Origin: Alloalcanivorax mobilis
GTDB lineage: Bacteria; Pseudomonadota; Gammaproteobacteria; Pseudomonadales; Alcanivoracaceae
Assembly: GCF_002864685.1 (NCBI RefSeq)
Contig: NZ_NMQZ01000004.1
Coordinates: 1 to 64,000 of the forward strand
Direction of reading: 5' to 3'
DNA: 64,000 nucleotides
This document shows positions 43,599-51,287 of this stretch, in pieces (within the stretch, counting starts at the first letter, position 1; the number at the start of each line of letters is the position of its first letter). The position numbers and the translations under genes were made by a program. The notes beneath the pieces were generated by a model. It was not told the origin of the DNA. It saw only the letters and a program-made list of their open reading frames with translations, and ran no database searches.

Positions 43599-44204
43599 AT
43601 GTCCGATTCGATTGTCTGCCACGATTGTGGGCTTGCCCTGAGTGCCCCGGCGCAACAGCGTCGCGGGGAATGGTTTTGTCCCCGTTGCCGGGCCCGGCTC
43701 GGTTCCTCCCACCGCATTCGCGTTGAGGCGGTCGCCGCGCTGGCGCTGGCGGCGCTGGTGCTGTGGGCGCCGGCCATGTTTCTGCCGCTGTTGAGCATGG
43801 ACCAGTTCGGCCTGTACAACGCGGTCAGCGTGTTCTCCTGTGTGACCGCCTTGTTCAGCAACGGTTACCCGCTGGTGGCGGCGCTGGTGGCGGTGACCCT
43901 GTTGGTGATGCCACTGGCGCAATTGCTGGCGTTGCTGGTCACCATGGCGCGGCTGCGCGGCGGCGTTAGCCTGGGCCGCTGGGTGTGGTGGTACCGGCAG
44001 GGCCGCGAATGGGCAATGCCGGAAATTTTTTTGCTCGGCGCGCTGATCGCCACCACCAAGCTCGGCGAGAACGCCACCCTGCATTTGCAGGCCGGGCTGA
44101 TCTGCCTGCTGGCGATGGTGGTGTTGCGGTTGATCGCCGAGGCGCTCGCCAATCCGGCGGCGTTGGATCGGGTGATGGAGCGTCGTCATGACCCGGCGCG
44201 CTGA
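43599..44204 (+). CDS. pqiA: PqiA-family membrane protein, first half
   Basis: 201 residues: an N-terminal zinc-ribbon pair (CHDC at 8-11 and CPRC near 27-30) followed by four membrane helices. It corresponds to the first of the two PqiA-like halves found fused in Escherichia coli PqiA and LetA (YebS). PqiA-type proteins work with MCE-domain proteins in moving lipids between inner and outer membranes. The stop overlaps the second half gene by 17 bases, so the two halves are translationally coupled. Confidence 0.88.
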   Translation: MSDSIVCHDCGLALSAPAQQRRGEWFCPRCRARLGSSHRIRVEAVAALALAALVLWAPAMFLPLLSMDQFGLYNAVSVFSCVTALFSNGYPLVAALVAVTLLVMPLAQLLALLVTMARLRGGVSLGRWVWWYRQGREWAMPEIFLLGALIATTKLGENATLHLQAGLICLLAMVVLRLIAEALANPAALDRVMERRHDPAR

Positions 44205-44694
44205 ACGGCAACTGGCCTGGGCCTTGCTGATCGCCGCCATGATCTGGCTGGTGCCCGCCAACACGCTGCCGATCATGACGCTCAATGGCATTGGCGGGCA
44301 GAGCTCGGGCACCATCGCCGATGGCATCAAGGGGTTGTTCGATTCCGGCATGCCCGGCCTGGCCCTGGTGGTGTTCACCGCCAGCCTGTTGGTGCCGTTC
44401 CTCAAGGTGCTGGTGCTGGCGGTGATCTACTGGCATACGCCGGAACACCCGGCGCCGGCAACCGCTGCCCGCGCCTACCGCTGGGTGTACTGGATCGGCC
44501 GCTGGTCGATGCTGGACGTGTTCGTGGTGGCGTTGCTGGCCGGCCTGATGCGCTTTGGAGAGATCGCCCGAGTCAACCCGGAGCCGGGCATCACCGCCTT
44601 TGGGCTGGCGGTGGTGCTGACCATGCTTTCCGCCCACGCCTTTTCACCGAAACAACTCTGGAAGGACGACGATGCAATCCGTGCAAACCCGTAA
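44188..44694 (+). CDS. PqiA-family membrane protein, second half
   Basis: 168 residues with four membrane helices and no zinc-ribbon cysteines: LAWALLIAAMIWLVPANTLPIMTLNGIGG near the start, and the loop TIADGIKGLFDSGMPGLALVVF are typical of the second PqiA repeat. Together with the preceding gene it supplies what is one polypeptide in E. coli. The stop overlaps the MCE gene by 23 bases. A split rather than a frameshift is indicated because each part has its own start within clean overlapping frames. Confidence 0.87.
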   Translation: MTRRAERQLAWALLIAAMIWLVPANTLPIMTLNGIGGQSSGTIADGIKGLFDSGMPGLALVVFTASLLVPFLKVLVLAVIYWHTPEHPAPATAARAYRWVYWIGRWSMLDVFVVALLAGLMRFGEIARVNPEPGITAFGLAVVLTMLSAHAFSPKQLWKDDDAIRANP

Positions 44695-45514
44695 CACCCG
44701 CTGGCCCTCGCCGATCTGGCTGGTGCCGCTGCTCAGCGTGGTGCTGGCCGGCTGGCTGCTCTATCAGCAGTTTCTGGCGTCCAGCCAGGGCATTGTGATC
44801 ACCTTCGACAATGGCAGCGGCCTGAAGACCGGCGTGCCGGTGAAATTCCGCGGCGTGCCGGTGGGCAGCATTGATGAAATCCGGCTCACCGACGACCTCA
44901 GCCGGGTGGAGGTGCACGCCAGCCTCAATCGGGACGCGGAAAAACTGGCCCGAGAAAACAGCCGCTTCTGGATCGTCGAGCCGGAAATCGGCGTGGCCGG
45001 CGCCCGCAACCTGGACACCCTGGTGTCGGGCAAATACATCGCCGTGGAAGCGGGCGACGGCGACCCCGCCAGCGAGTTCAAAGGGCTGGATTCGCCGCCG
45101 GAGCAGCAGCCGGAATCGGGCCTGCGCATTACCCTGGTGGCGGACGCCCTGGGCTCACTGAAACCCGGCCGGCAGGTGTTCTACCGGGACCTGCCGGTGG
45201 GCACCATCGGCGACAGCCAGCTCGCCCGCGACGCCCGGCACGTGGAAATCAGCGTGGTGATCGAGCCCCGCTACGCCAAGCTGGTGCGCGGCAACTCGGA
45301 ATTCTGGAACAGCTCCGGCCTGGATGTGGATTTCGGTCTGTTCAGCGGCGCCGACATCCAGGCCAGCTCGGTGGAAAACCTGCTGCGCGGCGGCATCAGC
45401 TTCGCCACCCCCGACCAGGCCGGCGGCCTCGCCGCCCCCGGCACCCGCTTCACTCTGCACAACGAAGCCGAAGACGACTGGAAAGAATGGGCGCCGGTGT
45501 TGGGGTGGCAATAG
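44672..45514 (+). CDS. PqiB/LetB-like MCE-domain protein, short form
   Basis: 280 residues: one N-terminal membrane helix (about 14-34), then two MCE (MlaD) domains at about 40-120 (GIVITFDNGSGLKTGVPVKFRGVPVG) and 150-230 (LRITLVADALGSLKPGRQVFYRDLPVG). E. coli PqiB has three MCE domains in 546 residues and LetB has seven, so this is a reduced version lacking the coiled-coil tail that bridges the periplasm. It presumably forms MCE rings for lipid transport with the split PqiA. No pqiC lipoprotein gene follows. Confidence 0.87.
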   Translation: MQSVQTRNTRWPSPIWLVPLLSVVLAGWLLYQQFLASSQGIVITFDNGSGLKTGVPVKFRGVPVGSIDEIRLTDDLSRVEVHASLNRDAEKLARENSRFWIVEPEIGVAGARNLDTLVSGKYIAVEAGDGDPASEFKGLDSPPEQQPESGLRITLVADALGSLKPGRQVFYRDLPVGTIGDSQLARDARHVEISVVIEPRYAKLVRGNSEFWNSSGLDVDFGLFSGADIQASSVENLLRGGISFATPDQAGGLAAPGTRFTLHNEAEDDWKEWAPVLGWQ

Positions 45515-45529
45515 GCAGCAATCGGGGTA

Positions 45530-45654
45530 GTTAAAAGTTGCAAGTTAAAGGTTGAAGCGCGGCGAGGCGTCGCGGATCAGTGAGACCTGGAGGGCGCGAC
45601 ATAACGAGTGGCACACCCGCCTCGCCTTTTAACTTTTAACTTTTAACTTTTCAC
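45530..45654. repeat. Heptanucleotide inverted array (TTTTAAC family)
   Basis: Left arm 45530-45557: GTTAAAA, GTTGCAA, GTTAAAG, GTTGAAG. Right arm 45627-45654: three TTTTAAC and TTTTCAC. The arms are reverse complements, and the core is bounded by GGCGAGGCG and its complement CGCCTCGCC. The right arm runs into the stop codon of the SDR gene at 45651. The unit sequence is unrelated to the GACGTCC family but the layout is the same. Confidence 0.85.
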
Positions 45655-46403
45655 GTCATTTTCCGAACAATCGCCAACGGCAATACCCGCATGGCGAAGC
45701 CCAGGGGCGCCCAGGGCCAGGCGGGGACGCAGGCTTTGGCGGGTTCTTTGTTGATCGCTTTGACCAGCGCTTTGCAGCCGGTTTCGGTGTCGACGATGAA
45801 CGGCGCGTTTTTGACTTTTTCGTTGATCGCCGAGCGGATGTATCCGGGATAGAGGGTGCTGATCTTGATCGGTGTGCCGAGCATTTCCGAGCGCAGCCCT
45901 TCGGCGAGGGCGGCCACGCCGGCTTTGCTGGCGGCGTAAGTGGTGATGTTTTTGCGCATGCCGCGCAGGGCGCTCATGGATGAGATCACCACCAGATGGC
46001 CACGGCCGTGGCGACGAAAGATCTGCATCGCCGCTTCGCATTGCGCCAGGGCGGCCACGAAGTTGGTTTCGGCGGTCTGGCGGTTGGCGTGGAACGCGCC
46101 GGTGCCCAGCGGTTGCCCTTTGCCAATGCCGGCGTTGACGATAATGCGATCCAGGCCGCCGAGCGCCTGGTCCAGTTCCTCGAACACCTGGAACACCCGG
46201 TCGTAATCGTTCACATCCAGAGCGCGCACCTCCACCTGGATGCGCGGGTGCGCGGCGAGCAGTTCGGTGCGCAGCGCTTCCAGGTTTTCCAGCCGCCGGG
46301 CGCACAACGCCAGGTTGCGGCCCTGGGCCGCGAACAGGCGCGCCATGCCTTCGCCCAGGCCGGAGCTGGCGCCGGTAATCAGGATCGTGGATCGGGTCGT
46401 CAT
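45651..46403 (-). CDS. SDR-family NAD(P)-dependent oxidoreductase
   Basis: 250 residues of a classical SDR: TGASSGLG at 10-17, VNAGIG at 89-94, catalytic S142, Y156 and K160 (YAASK). R37/R38 after the second strand (CARR) points to NADP(H). The C-terminal part, with KVKNAPFIVDTETGCKALVKAI and a hydrophobic end, resembles the DltE/SadH-like group acting on hydrophobic ketones or aldehydes. The start is ATG 46403. The last bases of the gene lie inside a heptanucleotide array. Substrate unknown. Confidence 0.87.
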   Translation of the reverse strand: MTTRSTILITGASSGLGEGMARLFAAQGRNLALCARRLENLEALRTELLAAHPRIQVEVRALDVNDYDRVFQVFEELDQALGGLDRIIVNAGIGKGQPLGTGAFHANRQTAETNFVAALAQCEAAMQIFRRHGRGHLVVISSMSALRGMRKNITTYAASKAGVAALAEGLRSEMLGTPIKISTLYPGYIRSAINEKVKNAPFIVDTETGCKALVKAINKEPAKACVPAWPWAPLGFAMRVLPLAIVRKMT

Positions 46404-46499
46404 CGGTGGGTCCTTGCGCGGCGGGTAGAGGAGTCGGCGCATGGTGACCGGAATCCGGGCCGCCGGCCAGACGCCGGGCCGGGAATGGCCTGTTCGGCC

Positions 46500-47177
46500 C
46501 TAGCGGTAGGTCAGCAGCTCACCGCTCAGATGCAGATGCTCATTCAGCGTTGCCAGGCGCAGGTTGCCGGCGTTGACCAGCAACCGCGTGACGCTGGTGT
46601 TGACCAGCCCCCGGTTGAAGGTAATCAGCGCTTCCTCATCCAGTTCCAGCAGGTGCTGGATGGCCACGCTGATGGCGCCGCCGGAGCTGAAAACCAGGGC
46701 GCTGTCGCCCCGGCCGAGCCCATTGGCCAGGCTGTACAGCGCGGCCAGCACGCGCTCGCGGAACGCTGGCCAGGTTTCGTTGTAAGGGTCTTCGTTGCGC
46801 TGCCAGCGGCGCAGGGCTTCCTCGAAGCGGGCCTGAAAGGCACGGCGGGGGTGCTCCTGCTGCTCCATCCAACTGGCCAGGGCGGCACGGTCGCCGGATT
46901 CCGGCCAATGCACCCGCAGCAGACTCTTGTGGTCGTATTCATCGAACCCCGAGTCGGTGCTCCATTCGTCAGGCAGCCCCAGTTCCTTGAGCGCCGCTTC
47001 GGCGGTCTCCCGGTGGCGGCGCATGGCGCCGCACACCACCCGGGGCACGCCCAAATCCTGACCGAGCAAATGCCGTCCCAGCACCCGACTTTGCTCCCAG
47101 CCCGTTTCCGACAGCGCATCGTAGTTCTCGGCACCGAAGCTGGCTTGGCCATGGCGGACCAGATAAATAACGGGCAT
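46500..47177 (-). CDS. Histidine phosphatase superfamily protein lacking the second histidine
   Basis: 225 residues. The branch-1 histidine phosphatase motif LVRHGQ (H9) and the phosphate-pocket arginine R56 (RRHRETA) are present. The usual second catalytic histidine (HGG) is replaced by serine: VFSSGGAIS with S165. Such variants are frequent in a subgroup of this family and may still be phosphatases or be regulators. The substrate is unknown. It lies alone, 96 bp upstream of nothing obvious, between the SDR gene and the divergent LysR gene at 47301. Confidence 0.85.
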   Translation of the reverse strand: MPVIYLVRHGQASFGAENYDALSETGWEQSRVLGRHLLGQDLGVPRVVCGAMRRHRETAEAALKELGLPDEWSTDSGFDEYDHKSLLRVHWPESGDRAALASWMEQQEHPRRAFQARFEEALRRWQRNEDPYNETWPAFRERVLAALYSLANGLGRGDSALVFSSGGAISVAIQHLLELDEEALITFNRGLVNTSVTRLLVNAGNLRLATLNEHLHLSGELLTYR

Positions 47178-47300
47178 GACGGCTCCTGGCGATATGGCGC
47201 GGTAGCGGGCGCGGCGTAGGCGTGGGAATTCTTGACCTCATGCTAGGGGGCGGTTTTCAATAAATCGAATGAATCTTGAAAATAACCGGTAATAAATAAC

Positions 47301-48227
47301 ATGCATGTTTCCCGATTCGATCTGAACCTGTTCGTGGTCTTCGACGCGATCTATACCGAAGGCTCGCTGACCCGCGCCGCGCGCGTGTTGAGCCTGACTC
47401 AGCCGGCGGTCAGCCATGCCCTGGGGCGCCTGCGCGAACGCCTGGAAGACCCGTTGTTCGTGCGCCAGGGTGCGCGCATGGTGCCCACCCCCCGGGCTCG
47501 CGCCATGGTCACGCCGGTGCGCCAGGCGCTGGGCGGCTTTCAGCGTTGCCTGAGCGATGAAGGCGGTTTCGACGTCAGCGAAGCGGAGCGCACCTTTGTG
47601 CTGGGTCTGCGGGACGGTCTGGAGGGATGCCTGTTGCCGGTGCTGATGGGGCAGGTTATCGATCAGGCGCCGGGTGTGCGTTTGCAGTCGATGACCGTGG
47701 CGCGCCGGCAACTGGCCACCGAGCTGGCCAGCGGCCGGCTTGATCTGGCGGCGGACGTGCTGTTGCCATTGCCGGAATCGATCGAGCACCGGCCGGTGCT
47801 GAGCGGGCCGTTGGTGGTGTTGATGCGTGAGGGACACCCGCTGGCCGGGCGGCTTGATCTGCCCGCCTATCTGGCCGCCCAGCATGTGCTGGTGTCCTCC
47901 CGGCGGGAAGGCCCGGGGATGGAGGACTTTGGTCTTTCCCGGCTTGGCTATCGCCGCCATATCCGGCTGCGTTGCCAGCATCATATGGCGGCCCTGGCCA
48001 CCGTGATGGGCTCGGATTTGCTGCTCACCATGCCCGGGTTGCTGGCCCGGCAGCTGGCACCGCCGGGCAGCCGCCAGGAGTTGCTGCCGGTGGATCTGGC
48101 GGGCCTGGAATTGCACTTGTACTGGCACCGCGACCAGAGCGCCGACCCGGGCCACACCTGGCTGCGGCAGCGGGTTCTGGCCCTGATGGCGGACCAGCAA
48201 GCTGGCGGCGCGCCAGCGCAAGCCTGA
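47301..48227 (+). CDS. LysR-family regulator (NodD/SyrM-like group)
   Basis: 308 residues. The helix-turn-helix segment RFDLNLFVVFDAIYTEGSLTRAARVLSLTQPAVSHALGRLR belongs to the LysR subgroup that begins with FDLNLL and includes NodD, LinR and CatR-like aromatic or hydrocarbon regulators (key residues at 5-45). The ligand domain follows from about residue 95. The divergent neighbour is the histidine phosphatase gene, with a 123-bp gap; regulation of that gene or of itself is possible. No close catabolic target is adjacent. Confidence 0.87.
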   Translation: MHVSRFDLNLFVVFDAIYTEGSLTRAARVLSLTQPAVSHALGRLRERLEDPLFVRQGARMVPTPRARAMVTPVRQALGGFQRCLSDEGGFDVSEAERTFVLGLRDGLEGCLLPVLMGQVIDQAPGVRLQSMTVARRQLATELASGRLDLAADVLLPLPESIEHRPVLSGPLVVLMREGHPLAGRLDLPAYLAAQHVLVSSRREGPGMEDFGLSRLGYRRHIRLRCQHHMAALATVMGSDLLLTMPGLLARQLAPPGSRQELLPVDLAGLELHLYWHRDQSADPGHTWLRQRVLALMADQQAGGAPAQA

Positions 48228-48316
48228 CACGGCGACGCCCTACGCCGTTCGGCTGCCTGGCGCGGTCACGCCTTCTTCGGATTGTGTTTTTGCATAGCCC
48301 CGACGATATTGCTATT

Positions 48317-48332
48317 TGTGACTTGGGTCACA
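48317..48332. promoter_or_regulatory. Consensus CRP/Vfr binding site
   Basis: TGTGA-CTTGGG-TCACA is a perfect match to the CRP-family consensus TGTGA-N6-TCACA. An AATAAT at 48351-48356 downstream could be the -10 element. The site would then be centred near -40 of a start at about 48363-48366, the class II activator position. The target would be the small membrane-protein gene at 48371. Confidence 0.75.
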
Positions 48333-48370
48333 TTTTGTTGTGAAAACGAAAATAATTGTTGGGGGCAACA

Positions 48371-48472
48371 ATGATGTATTGGATCGACTGGCCAACGGTG
48401 GCGAGGCGTGCCGCTATTATCATGATTCTTGGGGGCGTGGCGTTTGCCATTACCATGGCGGTCGCGAGCTGA
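48371..48472 (+). CDS. Small single-pass membrane protein, 33 residues
   Basis: A 34-codon open frame with two in-frame starts (ATGATG). The product begins MMYWIDWPTVARRAAI and continues with a hydrophobic helix (about residues 15-32, rich in Ile, Gly, Ala, Val), with two arginines marking the cytoplasmic side. I do not recognise the family. Support comes from a perfect CRP-type site and a -10-like box upstream, from a hairpin-like terminator downstream, and from the codon pattern of a membrane helix. A perfect 7-bp inverted repeat (ATTGTTG/CAACAAT, GGGG loop, 48355-48372) covers the start codon and could control translation. The transcript leader may be only a few bases. Confidence 0.55.
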   Translation: MMYWIDWPTVARRAAIIMILGGVAFAITMAVAS

Positions 48473-48531
48473 CCGGTTTTCCATGCTGCAACGCCGTTTT
48501 CGCATTTTCTGAATTATCCGATTTATACCTG

Positions 48532-48560
48532 CCTCTCACCGACGCTGACCCGGTGAGAGG
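48532..48560 (+). terminator. Hairpin after the small membrane-protein gene
   Basis: CCTCTCACC pairs perfectly with GGTGAGAGG (9 bp; G-C can extend it by one) around an 11-base loop or less. Only TTATT follows, so termination would be weak. It lies 60 bases after the small gene. Confidence 0.5.
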
Positions 48561-48608
48561 TTATTGTCGCTTGACAAGTTCTAAAACGGAACTGACTATG
48601 GAGAGTAA

Positions 48609-48733
48609 GTTTTCAGTGTTCAGTTTTCAGTTTTCAGCAAAACCGACATTGAGTGTTTGCTGGCGTAGGCACCTTGATTCCGGAGCACCAAGCCGGTTTT
48701 CTAACTGAACACTGAACACTGAACACTGAACAC
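48609..48733. repeat. Heptanucleotide inverted array (GTTTTCA/TGAACAC family)
   Basis: Left arm 48609-48636: GTTTTCA, GTGTTCA, GTTTTCA, GTTTTCA. Right arm 48706-48733: four TGAACAC units, the reverse complement of GTGTTCA. The core is bounded by AAAACCG and its complement CGGTTTT, again an inverted-repeat border. It lies 30 bp before the SDR gene at 48764. Confidence 0.88.
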
Positions 48734-48763
48734 TCTGAAAAACCCGGATGACGAGGAAATGCC

Positions 48764-49492
48764 ATGACTGCTCCAGCCGTATTGGTGGTGGGGGCGGGCG
48801 ATGCCACGGGCGGGGCGATTGCCCGCCGGTTCGCCCGGGAAGGGTTCACCGCCTGCGTGACCCGTCGGCACCAGGACGCCCTGGCGCCGCTGGTCGAGGA
48901 GATCGAAGCAGCGGGAGGCCAGGCGCGTGCTTTTGGCTGCGACGCCCGTGACGAACAGCAGACCATTGATCTGGTGGACACCATCGAACAGCAGGTCGGG
49001 CCGCTGGAGGCGGTGGTGTTCAACATCGGCGCCAACGTCAATTTCCCGATCCGAGAGACCACCGCGCGGGTCTACCGCAAGGTTTGGGAGATGGCCGCGT
49101 TCGCCGGTTTCCTGGCCGGTCGGGAGGCGGCCCGGGTGATGGTGCCACGCGGGCGCGGCACCATTATCTTCACCGGCGCCACCGCGTCGCTGCGCGGTGG
49201 CGTCGGCTTCTCCGCGTTCGCCGGCGCCAAGTTCGCATTGCGGGCGCTGGCCCAGAGCATGGCCCGCGAGCTGGGGCCGGAGGGCGTTCATGTGGCCCAT
49301 TCGATCATCGATGGCGCCATCGACACCGCCTGGATTCGGGATAACTTTCCCGAGCGCTACAAGCTCAAGGAACAGGACGGCATTCTCAATCCGGAGCACA
49401 TCGCCGACGCCTATTGGATGCTGCACCAACAACCCCGCGACGCCTGGACCCACGAGCTGGATCTGCGCCCCTGGATGGAAAAGATGGCGTAG
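48764..49492 (+). CDS. SDR-family protein with Phe in place of the catalytic Tyr
   Basis: 242 residues. The nucleotide-binding motif is VVGAGDATGGAIA, the NNAG motif is replaced by NIGA (87-90), and the active site reads S142 ... F152-A-G-A-K156, so the catalytic tyrosine is phenylalanine. The remaining fold pattern (RALAQSMARELGPEGVHVAHSIIDG) is normal SDR. Oxidoreductase activity by the usual mechanism is doubtful; the protein may bind NAD(P) for another purpose or use a different acid. It converges with the MFS gene nine bases downstream. Confidence 0.85.
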   Translation: MTAPAVLVVGAGDATGGAIARRFAREGFTACVTRRHQDALAPLVEEIEAAGGQARAFGCDARDEQQTIDLVDTIEQQVGPLEAVVFNIGANVNFPIRETTARVYRKVWEMAAFAGFLAGREAARVMVPRGRGTIIFTGATASLRGGVGFSAFAGAKFALRALAQSMARELGPEGVHVAHSIIDGAIDTAWIRDNFPERYKLKEQDGILNPEHIADAYWMLHQQPRDAWTHELDLRPWMEKMA

Positions 49493-49501
49493 ATCGCGGC
49501 T

Positions 49502-50692
49502 TTAGCCCGCGACCCGGGCGCGCAGCGCCACCCAGAACGACAACTGCGCGATCACGCCGGCGCCGGCCAGCACCGAGGCGGCGGCCAGCGCCGGGTTGGG
49601 GCCGACCACCGCGAGCGCGGCACTGCCGGCGCCGATCATCATTTGCGTGAAGCCGTACAGACCCGAGGCGGAGCCGGTCAGGTGGGGCACCACGCTGATC
49701 GCCTCGGTGAGGGTCGCCGGGCTGGCGATGCCGGCGCCGAGGGTGAACAGAAACACCGTGCCCAGCACCAGTTCCAGCGACAGATGGCCACTCAGCGCCA
49801 CGCCCAGAAACACCAGGGCCGCCACCGCGCTGAGCAGGTTGGCGCGCACCATCACCGTGCGGATCTCGAAGCGGCCCATCAGGCGGCTGGAAAGAATGTT
49901 GCCCAGCGACATGCCGGTCACCAGGATCGCCAGATACAAGCCGACGTGTTCCGCCGGGCGGTGCAGTTGTTCGATGAACAGGAACGGCGCGGCGCTGATA
50001 AAGGCGTAAATCGAGGTGGTGGCGCAGCCGCCGCCGATGGCGTAGCCCAGGAACACCGGCGAGCGCAACAGGCGCCAATAATCCCGCGCCAGGCTGGTGC
50101 CGGGCTGGCGGGTCGCCGGTTGATGGGTTTCCGGCAGCAATCGCCAAGTGAACAGAAAATTGGCCACGCCCAGGGCCACCAGCAGGTAGAAGATCGACCG
50201 CCAGCCCAGTTGCGTGGCCATGGCGCTGCCCAGCAGTGGCGCCACCCCCGGCCCCACGGTCATCATCAGATTCATCAGCGCCAGCCGTTGCGCTGCCAGC
50301 CGGGGGGCGGCGGTGTCGCGCACGATCGCCCGTGCCAGCACCAGACCAGCGCAACCGCCCAGTGCCTGGAACAAGCGCGCCGCGATCAAGGCGTTGACGC
50401 CCGGCGCCAGGGCGGCGGCGAGCCCGGCCAGGGTGTACAGCGTGAGCGCGCCGAGCAGCACCGGCCGCCGGCCAAAGCGGTCGGAGAGTGGGCCGTACAC
50501 CAACTGGCCGAGGGCCAGGCCGAAAATATACAGGCTCACGGTCATCTGCATGGCGGCGCTGGAGGCGTGCAGGTCGGCGCCGGCCACCGGCAGGGCGGGC
50601 ACGAAAATGTGCATCGCCAGGGTGCCGCTGAAGGTCAGTAACGCCAGCCCCCACAGGGCAGGCGCCCGTGGCGTGGAGGAGGGCGGTGTCAT
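49502..50692 (-). CDS. MFS transporter, Bcr/CflA drug-resistance type
   Basis: 396 residues with twelve membrane helices. The MFS signature between helices 2 and 3 is GPLSDRFGRRPVLLGALTLY, and the helix 4-5 block RLFQALGGCAGLVLARAIVRD is typical of the Bcr/CflA subfamily, which exports bicyclomycin, chloramphenicol or sulfonamides by proton antiport. Its start overlaps the stop of the marR-type gene (ATGA), so the two form an operon controlled by the operator at 51174. The true substrate is unknown. Confidence 0.9.
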   Translation of the reverse strand: MTPPSSTPRAPALWGLALLTFSGTLAMHIFVPALPVAGADLHASSAAMQMTVSLYIFGLALGQLVYGPLSDRFGRRPVLLGALTLYTLAGLAAALAPGVNALIAARLFQALGGCAGLVLARAIVRDTAAPRLAAQRLALMNLMMTVGPGVAPLLGSAMATQLGWRSIFYLLVALGVANFLFTWRLLPETHQPATRQPGTSLARDYWRLLRSPVFLGYAIGGGCATTSIYAFISAAPFLFIEQLHRPAEHVGLYLAILVTGMSLGNILSSRLMGRFEIRTVMVRANLLSAVAALVFLGVALSGHLSLELVLGTVFLFTLGAGIASPATLTEAISVVPHLTGSASGLYGFTQMMIGAGSAALAVVGPNPALAAASVLAGAGVIAQLSFWVALRARVAG

Positions 50693-51147
50693 TGCGACTC
50701 CAGGTCGCGTTCCGATTCCAGGGCGTCGCGCAGGCGCGCCATCACCCGCAAGGTGGTGGCGAGGTCCTGGTCGGACACATCCGCCAGGGTGCGGTCGCGG
50801 ACCTCGGCGGAGATTCGCTCCAACTGATCGACGATCGCGCGGCCCGGATCGGTCAGCAGGATCTCCTTGGCACGCCGGTCCTGGCCTTCGCGGCGTTCGA
50901 TGAAGCCCTGGCGTTGCAGGGCATCGAGCACCCGCACCACCGACGAGCTTTCCACCATCAGGGCGTTGGCGAGATCCTTCTGGTAGACCGGTGCCGGCAC
51001 CCGCGACAAATGCAGCAGTGGTCGCCAGGTGGCTTGGGAGAGGCCAAAGGGTTGCAGGCGGCGGTCAACGGCGCGGCGCCACAGGCGTGACACCTGCCCG
51101 ACCAAGGGGGCCAGGGCGTTGCGTGGCGAGGAATCCGGGGAGGGCAT
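50689..51147 (-). CDS. MarR-family transcriptional regulator
   Basis: 152 residues forming one winged-helix MarR domain: LSQATWRPLLHLSRVPAPVYQKDLANALMVESSSVVRVLDALQRQGFIERREGQDRRAKEILLTD (about 37-100, read in parts; the DRR wing motif is intact). It probably represses itself and the downstream MFS exporter gene, with which it overlaps. A perfect palindrome lies 27 bases upstream of its start. The inducer is unknown. Confidence 0.9.
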   Translation of the reverse strand: MPSPDSSPRNALAPLVGQVSRLWRRAVDRRLQPFGLSQATWRPLLHLSRVPAPVYQKDLANALMVESSSVVRVLDALQRQGFIERREGQDRRAKEILLTDPGRAIVDQLERISAEVRDRTLADVSDQDLATTLRVMARLRDALESERDLESQ

Positions 51148-51173
51148 GGCAATCGCTTATTTAGATGATATGG

Positions 51174-51197
51174 AAATAGATGATATGTCATCTATTT
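51174..51197. promoter_or_regulatory. Perfect MarR-type operator
   Basis: AAATAGATGA and TCATCTATTT form a perfect 10-bp inverted repeat around TATG. The half-site TAGATGATATG also occurs once more, as a direct repeat, at about 51162-51172, closer to the gene. AT-rich DNA in an otherwise GC-rich region also suits the promoter itself. Confidence 0.8.
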
Positions 51198-51287
51198 GCC
51201 CACCGGCAAGCGATGCGCGGCCGGCGGACGCCACCCTCCCGGTCTGCAACCGGTGCCGCACGGCGCGACCGGGAGGGATTGCCGGGC

